In this document: one piece after another, positions 32,129 to 41,702 of the stretch
How the letters are laid out: each line of letters starts with the position of its first letter
Numbering within the stretch: the stretch's first letter is position 1
Assembly (NCBI GenBank): GCA_015228875.1
Contig: JADGCS010000006.1
Span: 1 to 64,000 of the forward strand
DNA: 64,000 nucleotides
Source of the DNA: Deltaproteobacteria bacterium
Lineage (GTDB): Bacteria > UBA10199 > JADGCS01
Reading direction: 5' to 3'
Program-made: the position numbers and the translations under genes
The notes under the pieces: generated by a model
What the model was told of the DNA's origin: nothing
The model's input: the letters and a program-made list of their open reading frames with translations, nothing else
Database searches by the model: none

Positions 32129-32689
32129 TTATCTTTTCACACGCTCCTGGTAGGTTTTTTCCTCGATGTTGATGCGGATGACATCACCCACTTTTACAAA
32201 CTGGGGGACTTGAATCGAGACGCCGTTTGAGAGCGTGGCGTTTTTATAAGAGGCACTTGCTGTGGCCCCTTTTATTTCGGGGTCGGCCTCAACGACCTGA
32301 AAGTCCATGGTGGTGGGGAGTCTGATCATGAGTGGTGTCTGGTCGTGAAACAGGACAGTGAATATATTTTCGGGTTGCAGATACACGGCAGCGTCACCGA
32401 TCAGCTCTTTGGATAATTCGACCTGTTCGTAACTTTCGGTATCCATAAAACAAAACGCCTGCCCGTCAGCGTACAGGTACTGCATTTTTCGTTCGAAGAC
32501 ATCAACCTGTTCAAGTTTTTCTGTTGATGAGAACCTGAATTCCTTTTGCGTGCCGTCCATAATATTGCGCAGCTTGGCCTGCATAAAGGCCCTGAGGTTT
32601 CCGGGGGTGCGGTGTTCGCACGACATGCACATCCACAGAATATTGTCGATCTTGATGACGGTCCCTTTTCTGAGTTCGTTTCCTTGCAT
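32129..32689 (-). CDS. efp: Elongation factor P, variant tip
   Basis: EF-P relieves ribosomes stalled at polyproline. The 186-residue protein aligns over its full length with E. coli EF-P (NELRKGTVIKID at the start, MDFQVVEADPEIKGATASASYKNATL, VPQFVKVGDVIRIN at the end). The loop that reaches the P-site tRNA reads HRTPGNLRAF instead of VKPGKGQAF, so Asn31 replaces the modified Lys34/Arg32. The usual lysine or arginine modification is therefore impossible at this site. Repeat D3 lies 48 bp upstream of the start. Confidence 0.9.
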   Translation of the reverse strand: MQGNELRKGTVIKIDNILWMCMSCEHRTPGNLRAFMQAKLRNIMDGTQKEFRFSSTEKLEQVDVFERKMQYLYADGQAFCFMDTESYEQVELSKELIGDAAVYLQPENIFTVLFHDQTPLMIRLPTTMDFQVVEADPEIKGATASASYKNATLSNGVSIQVPQFVKVGDVIRINIEEKTYQERVKR

Positions 32690-32736
32690 AAAGCCTCTCT
32701 GGTTAATTTTGCCTTCGCAGTCAAAGCACAGTGGGT

Positions 32737-32843
32737 GGCAGGAGATGCTGGATTTAATTGAGTTCTACGCGACTTCCCGTGCGTCACTTGTTTGTTGCGC
32801 AACTCTGACTCTCCGAACTTAATTAAATCCAGCCTCTCCTGCC
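32737..32843. repeat. Palindromic repeat family D, copy D3
   Basis: Arms (left CAGGAGATGCTGGATTTAAT..., right complementary with few mismatches) and loop match D1, but several stem bases differ on both arms together (GGGAT/ATCCC in D1, TGGAT/ATCCA here). It separates trmJ from efp and may act as terminator or leader structure. Confidence 0.9.
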
Positions 32844-32935
32844 TGTTTATCGTGTCGCCGTTTTTTGGTTAATGGTTATCGCACAATAATAACGGCGGCC
32901 CTGCCTCATGGAACAGTTGAGAAAAAAATTCAACC

Positions 32936-33718
32936 TCAAAAATGTGGGGCGAGCGCTCTGCGTTTTTGTGATTTTGTCCCCAATGCCACCTGAATCTTTG
33001 ACAAAAAACCGCGCCAGATATTGACATCACGGTTTTTAAGCTGTGTGCGCTGCAGGATGCGACGGATGCGCCCCTGCACGCGTTCGGGGTTTCCCGCCTT
33101 TGTCATGCCGGCGTTGATCATGACCTCTTTAAAGTGCTCCATAAGGTCATCCACATCCTTTAGGGTGGCGGGGCTGTCGCTTATTGATTTTGCTGCCCTG
33201 TGCTGGTTGGTTAACGGGCCGCTGTGCCAGTTGATGTAGATTGTGGAGACGATGACCGCAACGGCATGGCTTAAATTCATTGTGGGCATGCATTGAGAGG
33301 TGGGGATCTGGCAGAAATGCGTGCAGAGCTGCAGTTCTTCCCATGTGAGACAGTTGTCTTCCCTGCCAAAGACGAGTGCTGTTTTTATGGCACTGGTTTT
33401 ATTTTTATTTGCAATCCATTGTGGCAATTCCAAGAGGGGGATTTCGGCGGGACTCCATTCGCCTGTTTTGCGTGTGATGGCTATCGAGCAATGGCAGTCT
33501 TTAAGCGCTTCGGAAAGCGTCTGTGCTGTTTTGATACCCAGAAGAAATTCCCTTGAGGACCCTTTGCCGTAAAGTTCTGCCTGTTTATCCCTGATGTCGC
33601 ATTGAGGGGCCACAGCATAGATATCGGGACAGTTAAAGTTTGCGGCAACCCGCGCGCAGGCGCCCACGTTACCCGAATATTTGGGGGCAACAAGAATGAT
33701 GCGGATGTTTTGATCCAT
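32936..33718 (-). CDS. trmJ: tRNA/rRNA 2'-O-methyltransferase, TrmJ-like (SPOUT)
   Basis: The 260-residue protein shows the SpoU/TrmH knot: PKYSGNVGACARVAANF, ALVFGREDNCLTWEEL and IPTSQCMPTMNLSHAVAVI, the three TrmJ motifs in order. TrmJ methylates position 32 of several tRNAs using SAM. A C-terminal helical tail (about 175-260) is also typical of TrmJ. Specific target not provable from sequence. Confidence 0.88.
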   Translation of the reverse strand: MDQNIRIILVAPKYSGNVGACARVAANFNCPDIYAVAPQCDIRDKQAELYGKGSSREFLLGIKTAQTLSEALKDCHCSIAITRKTGEWSPAEIPLLELPQWIANKNKTSAIKTALVFGREDNCLTWEELQLCTHFCQIPTSQCMPTMNLSHAVAVIVSTIYINWHSGPLTNQHRAAKSISDSPATLKDVDDLMEHFKEVMINAGMTKAGNPERVQGRIRRILQRTQLKNRDVNIWRGFLSKIQVALGTKSQKRRALAPHF

Positions 33719-33825
33719 GGGCTGTTATGTAGAGGGGAATGAGCGCTGGATCAAGCTGGAATATTTGGTAGCAGGTCTGTCCCTCCGTCCTCAACTCTGC
33801 ATCGCGGATGTGACAACCGAAGGGT

Positions 33826-36063
33826 CTACGGCAACCGATTTATTTCCCGCTCAATCTCTTCTATGTTTGTGAGCCTTGCCCCCATGTCAAAGAGGTGAAG
33901 GAGTTTTGACCCTCCTTTTTTAAGGAGAGCGCCATCGCCTTTTAAGAGACCCGCGTAGACATCTTCTGCGGCATGGAGTGCCGTTTGAAAACCGCCTGTG
34001 TACGACACATAGTACCCGGGAAGACCTGCAAAATGGGGTGTTGCCCAGACACGCCCACCTTCACTGCCCTTGAGGGCCTCGACGTGCAGATATTTTTTTG
34101 CCCACTCTGTCCAAAAATCTAGCCGCTCCTTAAGTGATCTCGCTGTGCCGTCGGGGTTTTTGTCCTGATAAAGATTGATCTCAAAGCGTGCGCGGGACAT
34201 CGCAACCATTTGATCATAAATAGTGAGCCCCTCATCGGCCTCTGCTATGGCTTTGCGGACAGCAGGGTCGCTAAACTGTGGCAGGTGAGAGAGATATCTG
34301 TCCAGAAAACCCTGGCTGGTCACCAATTTGTCGGTCGCCACGGCAATGCCTTCGACCCAGATGTTGGGGTTGCCGTCAAGGCCCATGGCACGGTTGCCCC
34401 TTGCCCTTTGTGCCGCTGTAATAAAGTGAATGTCGTGGACAAGCTCGTGGATAATCGTGCCCAGGTCTTCCAGTGAAATCTCTTCTGTTGTATCAAAGTT
34501 GGTATTAAACCAGGCCTGTCTGCCGTCTCCCAAGGCCTCGGCAAAGGCGTTGCCGTATTTGTCTGCTCTTTTGTTTGTGTCAAAAAAGATATTTCCCTTA
34601 AGGGGGGCCTGATCAAGATCAATACCAAGATCCTTAAAAAACATTTTTGCCGCATCAAGGGCATCTGAGAAACGGATTTTTGGGATCTCCCCGCCCGAAA
34701 GTTTTTCTTTTGCAAGTTGATCGGCAAGGTGGTGGACGTCCCATTCGTAAACTGTTTTACCGCCATTAAGGCGCGTGAGCTCTTTTATAAATGCCTCGAG
34801 CGCAGCGCTGTTTGCCTCGTGATATTCGCGGCACTGTTTGTCAAATTGTTCGGGTGTGATCCCGTGCATGACATCACCCTTGTAGGCTGCAAAGTTTGTG
34901 TAGCCGTACTTTTGCGCGAGCGCGTTGAGCCTGTCAATCATCGGGAAGAGCCCGTTTTGATGGGCCTTAAGGACGGCTCCTGAGTAGGTTTCGAGGAGTT
35001 CGCGTCTGTCTTTGGGGTCGTTTAATTCTCTGAGTGTTTGATAAAATTCGGCGCGTGTGAGTTGTTTGCCCTTCCACTTGAATTTTTCGAGGGCCCCGGT
35101 CATGAGTTTTTCGGACGCTGTGGCGAGTTCGGTTATGGTATTGGCGTCCTCTTTTTTGAGCAGGAGTTCTTTTTTTGCATAGATGGTCATGGCCTTCATG
35201 AAGGGGATAAGGTCAGGGTCTCTTTGTGAGTAATAGGCCTTGAGGGCTTCGTCTTTCATGATGGCGTCAAAGCGGTCAACAAGGCGCATCAGCGGTGCGC
35301 TGAGAAGATGCACAACCTCTGTGGCAGTCTTGCCCGCTTGCTCAACTGAGGCATTGCCCTTTGAGAATTCCGCGCCCTGCAGAATGGCAAAATATCCCAG
35401 GCTGTTTAAGACATAACCCTGAATTTCAAAGAGGGCATCAAAGAGTTGTCGGTCCTTGAGGTATTGTTTCTCTACTGTATCGGCAGGCTCTGACATACCG
35501 GTATCCAGGGTCTTGTCGACGTATTGCCCTGTAGCCGGGTCGTAAGCGCGGTAATGGACCGCATGTTGGCCATCGGTGGCTGTGACTGCAAAATCGGTAA
35601 AGGGGTGGCATTCCCCTAGGTGTTGTGCAACGGCAATGACAGCCCCTTGTTTGATCATATCGGGGGAGGGGATATCGCCTTCTTTGTCTCCGTTTTGTCC
35701 TGGAACTTTAATAAGGAAGCTGATTGTTTTGTGGTCTGTGACCTTGGCATCGGGCTCCGCGTAGATTTGGAACGAGCGGATCATCAAGACACCAGCCGTT
35801 GTTTCGCCCTGTTGTTGCAGTCCCCCCAGCATAACGGTGTTGACAGGCATTTTAACTGCATCCCAGGGGGTGAGTGTCCTGATGGCCGCCTGGCTTGTGC
35901 CATGTCCTGCAATCAGCCTCCCCAACTCCTTAAGGATGACCGGATTGCCTACAGTGACCTGTGTGGCAGCACTCATTGAGTAGGGTGCGCCCCTCACACG
36001 GAATAGAGAGGGGTTTGCCGGTTGTGGAAAGGTGGGTGATAAAAAGGGCGCGATTCCTGCCAT
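33826..36063 (-). CDS. M3-like zinc metallopeptidase
   Basis: The 745-residue protein carries HELVHDIHF (zinc His and catalytic Glu) near residue 540 and NIWVEGIAVATDKL about 30 residues later, supplying the third zinc ligand Glu, as in M3 oligopeptidases. The catalytic domain is preceded by a long helical region as in that family. The first 120 residues (MAGIAPFLSPTFPQPANP onward) match nothing I recognise and lack a signal peptide. A strong ribosome site (AAAGGAGTCC) like that of tpl precedes the ATG. It probably degrades peptides in the cytoplasm. Confidence 0.72.
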   Translation of the reverse strand: MAGIAPFLSPTFPQPANPSLFRVRGAPYSMSAATQVTVGNPVILKELGRLIAGHGTSQAAIRTLTPWDAVKMPVNTVMLGGLQQQGETTAGVLMIRSFQIYAEPDAKVTDHKTISFLIKVPGQNGDKEGDIPSPDMIKQGAVIAVAQHLGECHPFTDFAVTATDGQHAVHYRAYDPATGQYVDKTLDTGMSEPADTVEKQYLKDRQLFDALFEIQGYVLNSLGYFAILQGAEFSKGNASVEQAGKTATEVVHLLSAPLMRLVDRFDAIMKDEALKAYYSQRDPDLIPFMKAMTIYAKKELLLKKEDANTITELATASEKLMTGALEKFKWKGKQLTRAEFYQTLRELNDPKDRRELLETYSGAVLKAHQNGLFPMIDRLNALAQKYGYTNFAAYKGDVMHGITPEQFDKQCREYHEANSAALEAFIKELTRLNGGKTVYEWDVHHLADQLAKEKLSGGEIPKIRFSDALDAAKMFFKDLGIDLDQAPLKGNIFFDTNKRADKYGNAFAEALGDGRQAWFNTNFDTTEEISLEDLGTIIHELVHDIHFITAAQRARGNRAMGLDGNPNIWVEGIAVATDKLVTSQGFLDRYLSHLPQFSDPAVRKAIAEADEGLTIYDQMVAMSRARFEINLYQDKNPDGTARSLKERLDFWTEWAKKYLHVEALKGSEGGRVWATPHFAGLPGYYVSYTGGFQTALHAAEDVYAGLLKGDGALLKKGGSKLLHLFDMGARLTNIEEIEREINRLP

Positions 36064-36300
36064 AAGGACTCCTTTTATGTGGATAATAAAAAAGTCTTTC
36101 TATTGCGGACTGCTTTGTCAACTGGTTGATTAAATATGTTTTGTGTTTTTTTGGGATGACGCAGACACGTGAATATGTCAAGTAATTACAAATGGTTGGT
36201 GCGCGTGTGTTTTTCTGTTTCCCCCCATGACGTCTCAGCACGATTGAATGTTTTTAACAAAAGGGCTATCGGCTAAAAAAAATCAAAAAGGTGCACAACG
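36064..36300. other. Divergent intergenic region, M3-like peptidase / thrC
   Basis: The 237-bp gap must hold promoters for both directions; it is AT-rich but I see no convincing -35/-10 pair and no repeat of the families described here. Confidence 0.4.
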
Positions 36301-37665
36301 ATGAAACCAATCATGTACTATTCAACAAATTTAAAAACAAAACCCGTCACTTTTAAAGACGCACTGATCAAGGGGCTTGCCCCTGACAAGGGGCTTTTTA
36401 TGCCGGAGAAAATCCCTGAAATCTCCCGGGATGAACTCGTCTCGTTCCCGCAGATGCCGTATCACGAGATTGCCTATGCCATTGCCAATAAATTTCTTGA
36501 AGGCGAGATCCCCGCCCAAAAATTAAAAGATCTTATCAGTGACGCCTACAATTACGAGGTGCCACTCCAAAATGTCTATGACAGGAAATACGTGATGAGA
36601 CTCGATCAGGGGCCAACAGCGTCCTTTAAGGATTTTGCGGCACGGCAGATGGCGCGGCTCATGCAGTTTTATCTTGGCGAAGAAAAAAGGGAGCTCCTGA
36701 TACTCACCGCCACATCAGGCGATACGGGGAGTGCCATTGCCAATGCCTTTTATGGGCTCGATAACATCAAGATTGTTGTTCTCTTTCCCTTGCATGAAGT
36801 GACCAGCCGTCAGAGAAAACAGATGACCACTCTGGGGAGAAACGTGCGGATCATGGCGCTTGATGCCAAGTTTGATGACTGTCAGGCCCTTGTCAAAAGG
36901 GCGTTTACGGACAGTGACCTCGATCATCTTAAACTCTCTTCGGCAAATTCCATCAATATTGGCAGACTCCTGCCGCAGACGATGTATTATTTTTACGCGT
37001 ATGCAAAGCTCACACGTTCGGTTGACGAACAGATCATCTTTTCTGTTCCGTCGGGCAATTTTGGAGACATGATGGGCGGGCTGATCGCGATGCGCATGGG
37101 GCTCCCGGTCAAGCGGTTTGTGATTGCGACCAACTCAAACGATGAGTTTCCAGAATTTTTAAGTTCGGGCCGGTATGAAAAAATAGTCCCTTCAAAAAAT
37201 TGTATTTCATCCGCGATGAACGTGGGACACCCGAGCAATCTTTCCCGCGTTGTTGCGCTGTATGGCGGGGTGATGGATGAGACGGGGCTTGTGACAAAAA
37301 TGCCCGATCTCAAACAGATGAACCGGGACATGCACGCGGTCAGCATTTCGGAGGCCGAGACAAAAAACGCCATCAAAGAGGCCTATGCAAAGCACAAACT
37401 CATCCTCGAACCGCACGGTGCGGTCGCGTGGGCGGCCCTGCAGCAATACATTAACGACAGCGGGCAAAACACCCCGGACCAACTCATGGTCTCGCTCGAA
37501 ACCGCCCACCCCGCAAAGTTTCCCGAAGAGATCAGGGAGATCCTTTCAATCGAGCCCAACCTGCCGCAGAGTCTCGAGGGCATCGAGGCCAAAGAAGAGT
37601 CTTTTATGCAGCTGGAAAATAATTATGAAGTTTTTAAGAGGCACCTGCTTCAAAATTATGGTTAA
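36301..37665 (+). CDS. thrC: Threonine synthase
   Basis: ThrC converts O-phosphohomoserine to threonine with PLP. The 454-residue protein has YYSTN, GLAPDKGLFMPE, the PLP lysine in GPTASFKDFAARQMA, TATSGDTGSA and SVPSGNFGDMMGG, typical of the longer fold-type II ThrC found in proteobacteria and yeast. The next gene is an ApgM-type protein proposed as an alternative homoserine kinase, so the pair would perform the last two steps of threonine synthesis. The stop codon abuts repeat B6. Confidence 0.95.
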   Translation: MKPIMYYSTNLKTKPVTFKDALIKGLAPDKGLFMPEKIPEISRDELVSFPQMPYHEIAYAIANKFLEGEIPAQKLKDLISDAYNYEVPLQNVYDRKYVMRLDQGPTASFKDFAARQMARLMQFYLGEEKRELLILTATSGDTGSAIANAFYGLDNIKIVVLFPLHEVTSRQRKQMTTLGRNVRIMALDAKFDDCQALVKRAFTDSDLDHLKLSSANSINIGRLLPQTMYYFYAYAKLTRSVDEQIIFSVPSGNFGDMMGGLIAMRMGLPVKRFVIATNSNDEFPEFLSSGRYEKIVPSKNCISSAMNVGHPSNLSRVVALYGGVMDETGLVTKMPDLKQMNRDMHAVSISEAETKNAIKEAYAKHKLILEPHGAVAWAALQQYINDSGQNTPDQLMVSLETAHPAKFPEEIREILSIEPNLPQSLEGIEAKEESFMQLENNYEVFKRHLLQNYG

Positions 37666-37802
37666 AACCTTAGAAGGTTTTTTCGACGCGTTTTTGCATC
37701 AATATTTTACAAGGTGCCAGCCCGCGTAGGATCCGGCGCATAGCGCCAAACATGAAACCCTTCATGTTTGATCGCAATGCACTCCGCTTTATGCGGGTTA
37801 TG
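37665..37802 (+). repeat. Repeat B6, long form of family B (138 nt)
   Basis: The 90-nt unit with a 48-nt extra module before the last stem: GGCGC-ATA-GCGCC, then AAACATGAA-ACCC-TTCATGTTT, then GATCGCAATGCACTCCGC. It starts at the thrC stop codon and ends 20 bp before the next gene. Confidence 0.93.
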
Positions 37803-37822
37803 GTTTAACGTGAGGAAAAAAA

Positions 37823-39028
37823 ATGAAATCCATTATCATCCTCTGTGATGGCATTGCCGATCATCCCATACAAAGACTGGGCGGGAAAACGCCGCTCATG
37901 GCTGCACGCACACCCCACATCGATAAACTCTGCGCGATGGGGAGAACAGGGCGACTGCTTACTGTGCCCGCAGGCATGGCCCCCGGGAGTGAGGTTGCCA
38001 ATCTGGGGGTGCTTGGGTACAATGCCAAAGAGGTCTATCAGGGGAGGGGGGTGCTCGAGGCGGCCAGTATGGGTGTTGAGCTTGAGTTGACCGACCTTGC
38101 GATGAGGTGCAATCTTGTCTGTATTGAAAACGAAAACATAAAAAACCATTCGGCGGGACATATCTCTTCCGAAGAGGGCCGCGAGTTGATTAAAACCCTC
38201 AATGAGCGACTGGGTTCCCAAACGGTCAAATTTTATCCCGGTGTGAGTTATCGCCACCTCCTGGTGATTGCGCACGGGAACAACGATATCACCATGACAC
38301 CGCCGCACGATGTGCCTGGCAAGCCCTTTAGGGACGTACTTCCCAGGGCGACAACAGATCATGGTGCCCAGACGGCGGGTCTGATCAATGAGCTGATTCA
38401 CAAATCACAGCAGATTTTACAGGACCACCCCGTTAATCAGGGGCGCGTCAGGGGTAAAAAAGATCCCGGCAACAGCATCTGGCCGTGGGCTGCAGGGTAT
38501 AAACCAAAGATGAAGACCCTTGACGAATTGTTTCATGTGACAGGTGCCGTGATTGCCGCCGTTGATCTCATCAAGGGGATTGGCCGTTACGCGGGGATGC
38601 GGGTGATAGAGGTCCCGGGGGCAACAGGGCTTCATGATACCAACTACGAGGGCAAGGCTAGGGCCGCTGTCCATGCCCTTAAGGATGTCGATCTCGTCTA
38701 CCTGCACATCGAGGCGAGTGACGAGGCGGGGCACGAGGGGGACGTTGACTTAAAAGTAAGGACTGTCGAGTTTTTAGATCAAAGGGTCGTCAAATATATT
38801 CTTGAAGAAACGGCGCGTATAAACGATGACGTGGCCATTGCCCTGCTCCCTGATCACCCGACACCGTGCGAACTTAAGACCCACACCGCTGCACCTGTCC
38901 CGTTTATCATCTATCATCCCGGTGAGCAACCGGACGGGGTGATGGAATACAACGAAGAGAGCGTTAAACAAGGGTATTATGGACTGCTTGAGGGAGACCA
39001 CTTTATCAGGGCATTGCTCCAGAAGTGA
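37823..39028 (+). CDS. ApgM-type phosphoglycerate mutase homologue; candidate homoserine kinase
   Basis: The 401-residue alkaline-phosphatase-superfamily protein has IILCDGIADHP (metal Asp), TPHIDKLC, GMAPGSEVANLGVLGY (catalytic Ser region), HIEASDEAGHEGD and LPDHPTPC (metal ligands), as in archaeal-type cofactor-independent mutases. A subfamily of these next to thrC has been proposed as an analogue of homoserine kinase. That role is favoured here by the thrC neighbour, but glycolytic mutase activity is equally possible from sequence. Good ribosome site GTGAGG before the ATG. Confidence 0.8.
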   Translation: MKSIIILCDGIADHPIQRLGGKTPLMAARTPHIDKLCAMGRTGRLLTVPAGMAPGSEVANLGVLGYNAKEVYQGRGVLEAASMGVELELTDLAMRCNLVCIENENIKNHSAGHISSEEGRELIKTLNERLGSQTVKFYPGVSYRHLLVIAHGNNDITMTPPHDVPGKPFRDVLPRATTDHGAQTAGLINELIHKSQQILQDHPVNQGRVRGKKDPGNSIWPWAAGYKPKMKTLDELFHVTGAVIAAVDLIKGIGRYAGMRVIEVPGATGLHDTNYEGKARAAVHALKDVDLVYLHIEASDEAGHEGDVDLKVRTVEFLDQRVVKYILEETARINDDVAIALLPDHPTPCELKTHTAAPVPFIIYHPGEQPDGVMEYNEESVKQGYYGLLEGDHFIRALLQK

Positions 39029-39049
39029 TGCGTTTTTTCAGGGGTGTTT

Positions 39050-39751
39050 ATGGGAACAAAAGAGACCGTCAAATTTGATTTAAAGGACTACTACGACGCG
39101 GAAAATCCGTTTTATTATTTTACAGGACAGGGAAACAAGCAGGCCATTGTCCGGATCAGACGGATTGGGGTGAGCGACCTTATTGTGGACACCCACGTGG
39201 AGATCAAGATGCGGGAGACCACGCAGGGTTTTATCATCATCAAAAACAATCAGGGGATCTTAAATTTTACTGCGCGGTTCGTGCCAGAGAAACTTGTTGA
39301 TAATAAACTCGATGTCTTAAAACTGCAGATTGATCCAAAAAGCATCAAGTCGGTCAACCGCAGGGAGTATTACCGTATCAAGATCAACCCGCCGATTGAG
39401 TGCCGGCTCATCGACGAAGCAGGATTGCAAGGCTCTGTTTTTTTAAATGACCTCAGCGCGGGTGGTGTTGGTTTTGGTTCCCCTGTGCCGCTAAAATGCA
39501 ACAAGGTCTATCAGATCTCGGTCCCGCTCGATATCGCCAAAACCAACCCGCTCAAACTTCCCATTCTTGTCTTGCACGACATCACAAACAGGTTTCCCAA
39601 AGGGGAGATCACCTTTTTTTACGGGGCGAGTTTTGTTGCGGGGCAGACAGCAAAAGGCTTTGAGCCCTTTACCGAGGACACACGCGCTGGTATTATCCGA
39701 TACGTCAATCAATACCTCATCGAGTTAAGAAGAAAACTTAAGGATTTATAA
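39050..39751 (+). CDS. PilZ-domain protein (candidate c-di-GMP effector)
   Basis: The 233-residue protein has an N-terminal YcgR-like beta domain and a PilZ domain with SVNRREYYRI (the RxxxR switch, near residue 105) and LNDLSAGGVGFGS (D/NxSxxG). Both c-di-GMP-binding motifs are present. It probably controls motility or envelope functions when the nucleotide rises. Start: ATG at 39050, two codons inside a GTG-started frame. It is convergent with ccmH, 15 bp apart. Confidence 0.82.
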   Translation: MGTKETVKFDLKDYYDAENPFYYFTGQGNKQAIVRIRRIGVSDLIVDTHVEIKMRETTQGFIIIKNNQGILNFTARFVPEKLVDNKLDVLKLQIDPKSIKSVNRREYYRIKINPPIECRLIDEAGLQGSVFLNDLSAGGVGFGSPVPLKCNKVYQISVPLDIAKTNPLKLPILVLHDITNRFPKGEITFFYGASFVAGQTAKGFEPFTEDTRAGIIRYVNQYLIELRRKLKDL

Positions 39752-39766
39752 ACCGTGCGCGTTATT

Positions 39767-40276
39767 TTAAAACCCTTCAAGCTCCCTCTTGAGTTGTTGC
39801 GACAGCCTGTCGTCACTGTTTGTGGGGTTGTTTAAGGTGGTGCTGGTTTTGTTGTTTAAGTGCTGTGACAGGCTGGCTAAATCTTGCAGGCGATGACCCC
39901 GCCATCTTTTTAACAAAACGAGGACGGTGACAAGACTCAAGACACCGAGGGCAAGCGGCATCACAAAGGCAAGCCTGTTAAAGCCCGACTGCGGGGGGAT
40001 GGAGAGGATTTTGATGCCGTATTGCTTGACATACTCATCAAGGATGGCTTGTTTTGATTTTCCAAGCCCAAGCATTTTACGAATCTCTGCCTTGATCTCG
40101 TCTGAAACGCCGGAAGGGTGGATGGAGACAGGCTGCGTAAAGCAGCAGGGGGCGATGATCTCGGTTTCCAGCTCCTTTGCCGTTTTTTCCTGATCGGGGG
40201 TGAGTGCGTGTGATGGCAGAGTCTGGACCAAGAGCAGTACGAAGAACAGGGCAGTCAACGGATTTTTTTTAAACAC
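39767..40276 (-). CDS. ccmH: CcmH/CycL-like protein with CC motif
   Basis: From the GTG at 40276 (ribosome site AAAGGAA) the product has a signal peptide (LTALFFVLLLVQTLPSHA), a CcmH-type domain (SDEIKAEIRKMLGLGKSKQAILDEYVKQYGIKIL, PPQSGFN) and a C-terminal membrane helix. The family's apocytochrome-reducing LRCxxCQ motif is replaced by APCCFTQPV, with adjacent cysteines. No other cytochrome c maturation gene is in the window. It may serve a disulphide reduction role outside system I. Confidence 0.75.
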   Translation of the reverse strand: MFKKNPLTALFFVLLLVQTLPSHALTPDQEKTAKELETEIIAPCCFTQPVSIHPSGVSDEIKAEIRKMLGLGKSKQAILDEYVKQYGIKILSIPPQSGFNRLAFVMPLALGVLSLVTVLVLLKRWRGHRLQDLASLSQHLNNKTSTTLNNPTNSDDRLSQQLKRELEGF

Positions 40277-40573
40277 GGTTGTTCCTTTTTTTAAGGTTGA
40301 GCAATATGCCCTGATCGAATTTTGATCAATCATTCTCAAAGACGCCTTGTTTTCACCATGAGTAAAAGAACACTCATCTCCAAAGGAATGCATTATTTTT
40401 ATAACGCAGGGAATAATTCTTAAGGCATTGATCACACTTGACAATTTTAATCAATTGGTCGCGATTTTGGCGCGTTTGTTTTTCCTGTTGCAATTGACAT
40501 CGTTCATATCAATGCTACCTGCAAGATCAGCAGGTTGTTTGACACGTGTGATCAGTGAAGGGGTTTTATTCAT

Positions 40574-41461
40574 ATGAGTTTGCTCGAACACATTGGTTTG
40601 GGACGATCGCGATCAGATTTATCTGGCGAGGTGCTGCAGGCACACGTTTCTGGTGCAGGGGTACCTCACACTCAAGGCGGTGATCTTGGCAAGGCTCACG
40701 ATGCAGGGTTTGTTTCTCAGGGGAGTGATGCGGCAAGGGGTCGTGAGTTATTAAAGGGAGACAGGTGGATTCGTTCGGCAGGGCTTTGGAAGACCCTCAA
40801 CATGAGGGTGAGTCAATTGCGGGGCAGCGCGGCTGTTGATCAAGAATCTTTTGAGGTTTTATGGCCCAACATAGAAGCGGGTATTTTATTCCCTGACCCT
40901 GATCAACGAAGGGCGGCATACAACACGCTTCTGACGCGCCTGTTGGAACAACCGGTTACAAATGAACAGGCAGAGATCATTGCTGCTGCTGTGGTTGTTG
41001 ATCTCACAAAAAAGGTTGAGCAACAGATGATCCCCACACCCCTGTGGAAGGCCTCTCAACCCATGGCGACACTCCCCTCTTACCCGCTTGCGGTCTTAAA
41101 AAAAATCAGGGGGCAGCTTTCGCAGTCATGGCAGAGCGATATCGACCTGATCACGCGGGAAGAACTCAGGCCCCCCTTTCTGGATTATTGCGGGAATCCT
41201 GTGCCCCACACCGACATACCTCAAAAGGCTGCTCAGTGGAATCGCTTGACAGACGCGGGTTTGCTGTTTGTTCTGTATCGTGATTCCACTCATTGTTCCC
41301 AGCCAGCCCTCGAAGAACTGACCGGTCGCTATGCGGAACTGGGGGCGTTTTTAATGGACGAGCCTGCGCTGGACCTTTCCACAGTCTCTCTCAACATGTA
41401 TCCCTACTATAAACCGATCGCCTTTACGGCGCACGAAAAACGGCGGAGAGGGGCGGGTTGA
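40574..41461 (+). CDS. Hypothetical protein, soluble
   Basis: A 295-residue product with no signal peptide or membrane segment; starts MSLLEHIGLGRSRSD after AAGGGG. The middle is helical (QRRAAYNTLLTRLLEQPVTN, AEIIAAAVVVDLTKKVEQQ). No family recognised. The coding potential is supported by its length, ribosome site and base composition like its neighbours. It is followed by repeat C2. The preceding 297 bp (40277-40573) hold no gene. Confidence 0.6.
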   Translation: MSLLEHIGLGRSRSDLSGEVLQAHVSGAGVPHTQGGDLGKAHDAGFVSQGSDAARGRELLKGDRWIRSAGLWKTLNMRVSQLRGSAAVDQESFEVLWPNIEAGILFPDPDQRRAAYNTLLTRLLEQPVTNEQAEIIAAAVVVDLTKKVEQQMIPTPLWKASQPMATLPSYPLAVLKKIRGQLSQSWQSDIDLITREELRPPFLDYCGNPVPHTDIPQKAAQWNRLTDAGLLFVLYRDSTHCSQPALEELTGRYAELGAFLMDEPALDLSTVSLNMYPYYKPIAFTAHEKRRRGAG

Positions 41462-41502
41462 GATTTTTGCATGACTATTCAACCAAAATAAGATATCGGG
41501 TT

Positions 41503-41654
41503 GGGGCCTGTCGGACAGCACCTGTTTCTCCGGAAGTTTGAAAATTTTGCCGCTTGCAAAATATTTCAAACCCTGAAAAATCATGTCTTTACATTTTGTC
41601 ACGGGACATGATTTTTCAGGACTCCTCCGAAACAGGTTCTGTCCGACAGGCCCC
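41503..41654 (+). repeat. Palindromic element family C, copy C2 (152 bp)
   Basis: 26-bp terminal arms (GGGGCCTGTCGGACAG..., one mismatch), then TCCGGAAGTTTGAAAATTTT and the inner stem CTGAAAAATCATGTC/GACATGATTTTTCAG, nearly identical to C3 inside but different in the outer stem. Confidence 0.94.
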
Positions 41655-41702
41655 TAGCTTAGTCCAGGCCCGCCAATCATATAAAATAAAAAAGGGGTGT
41701 GT

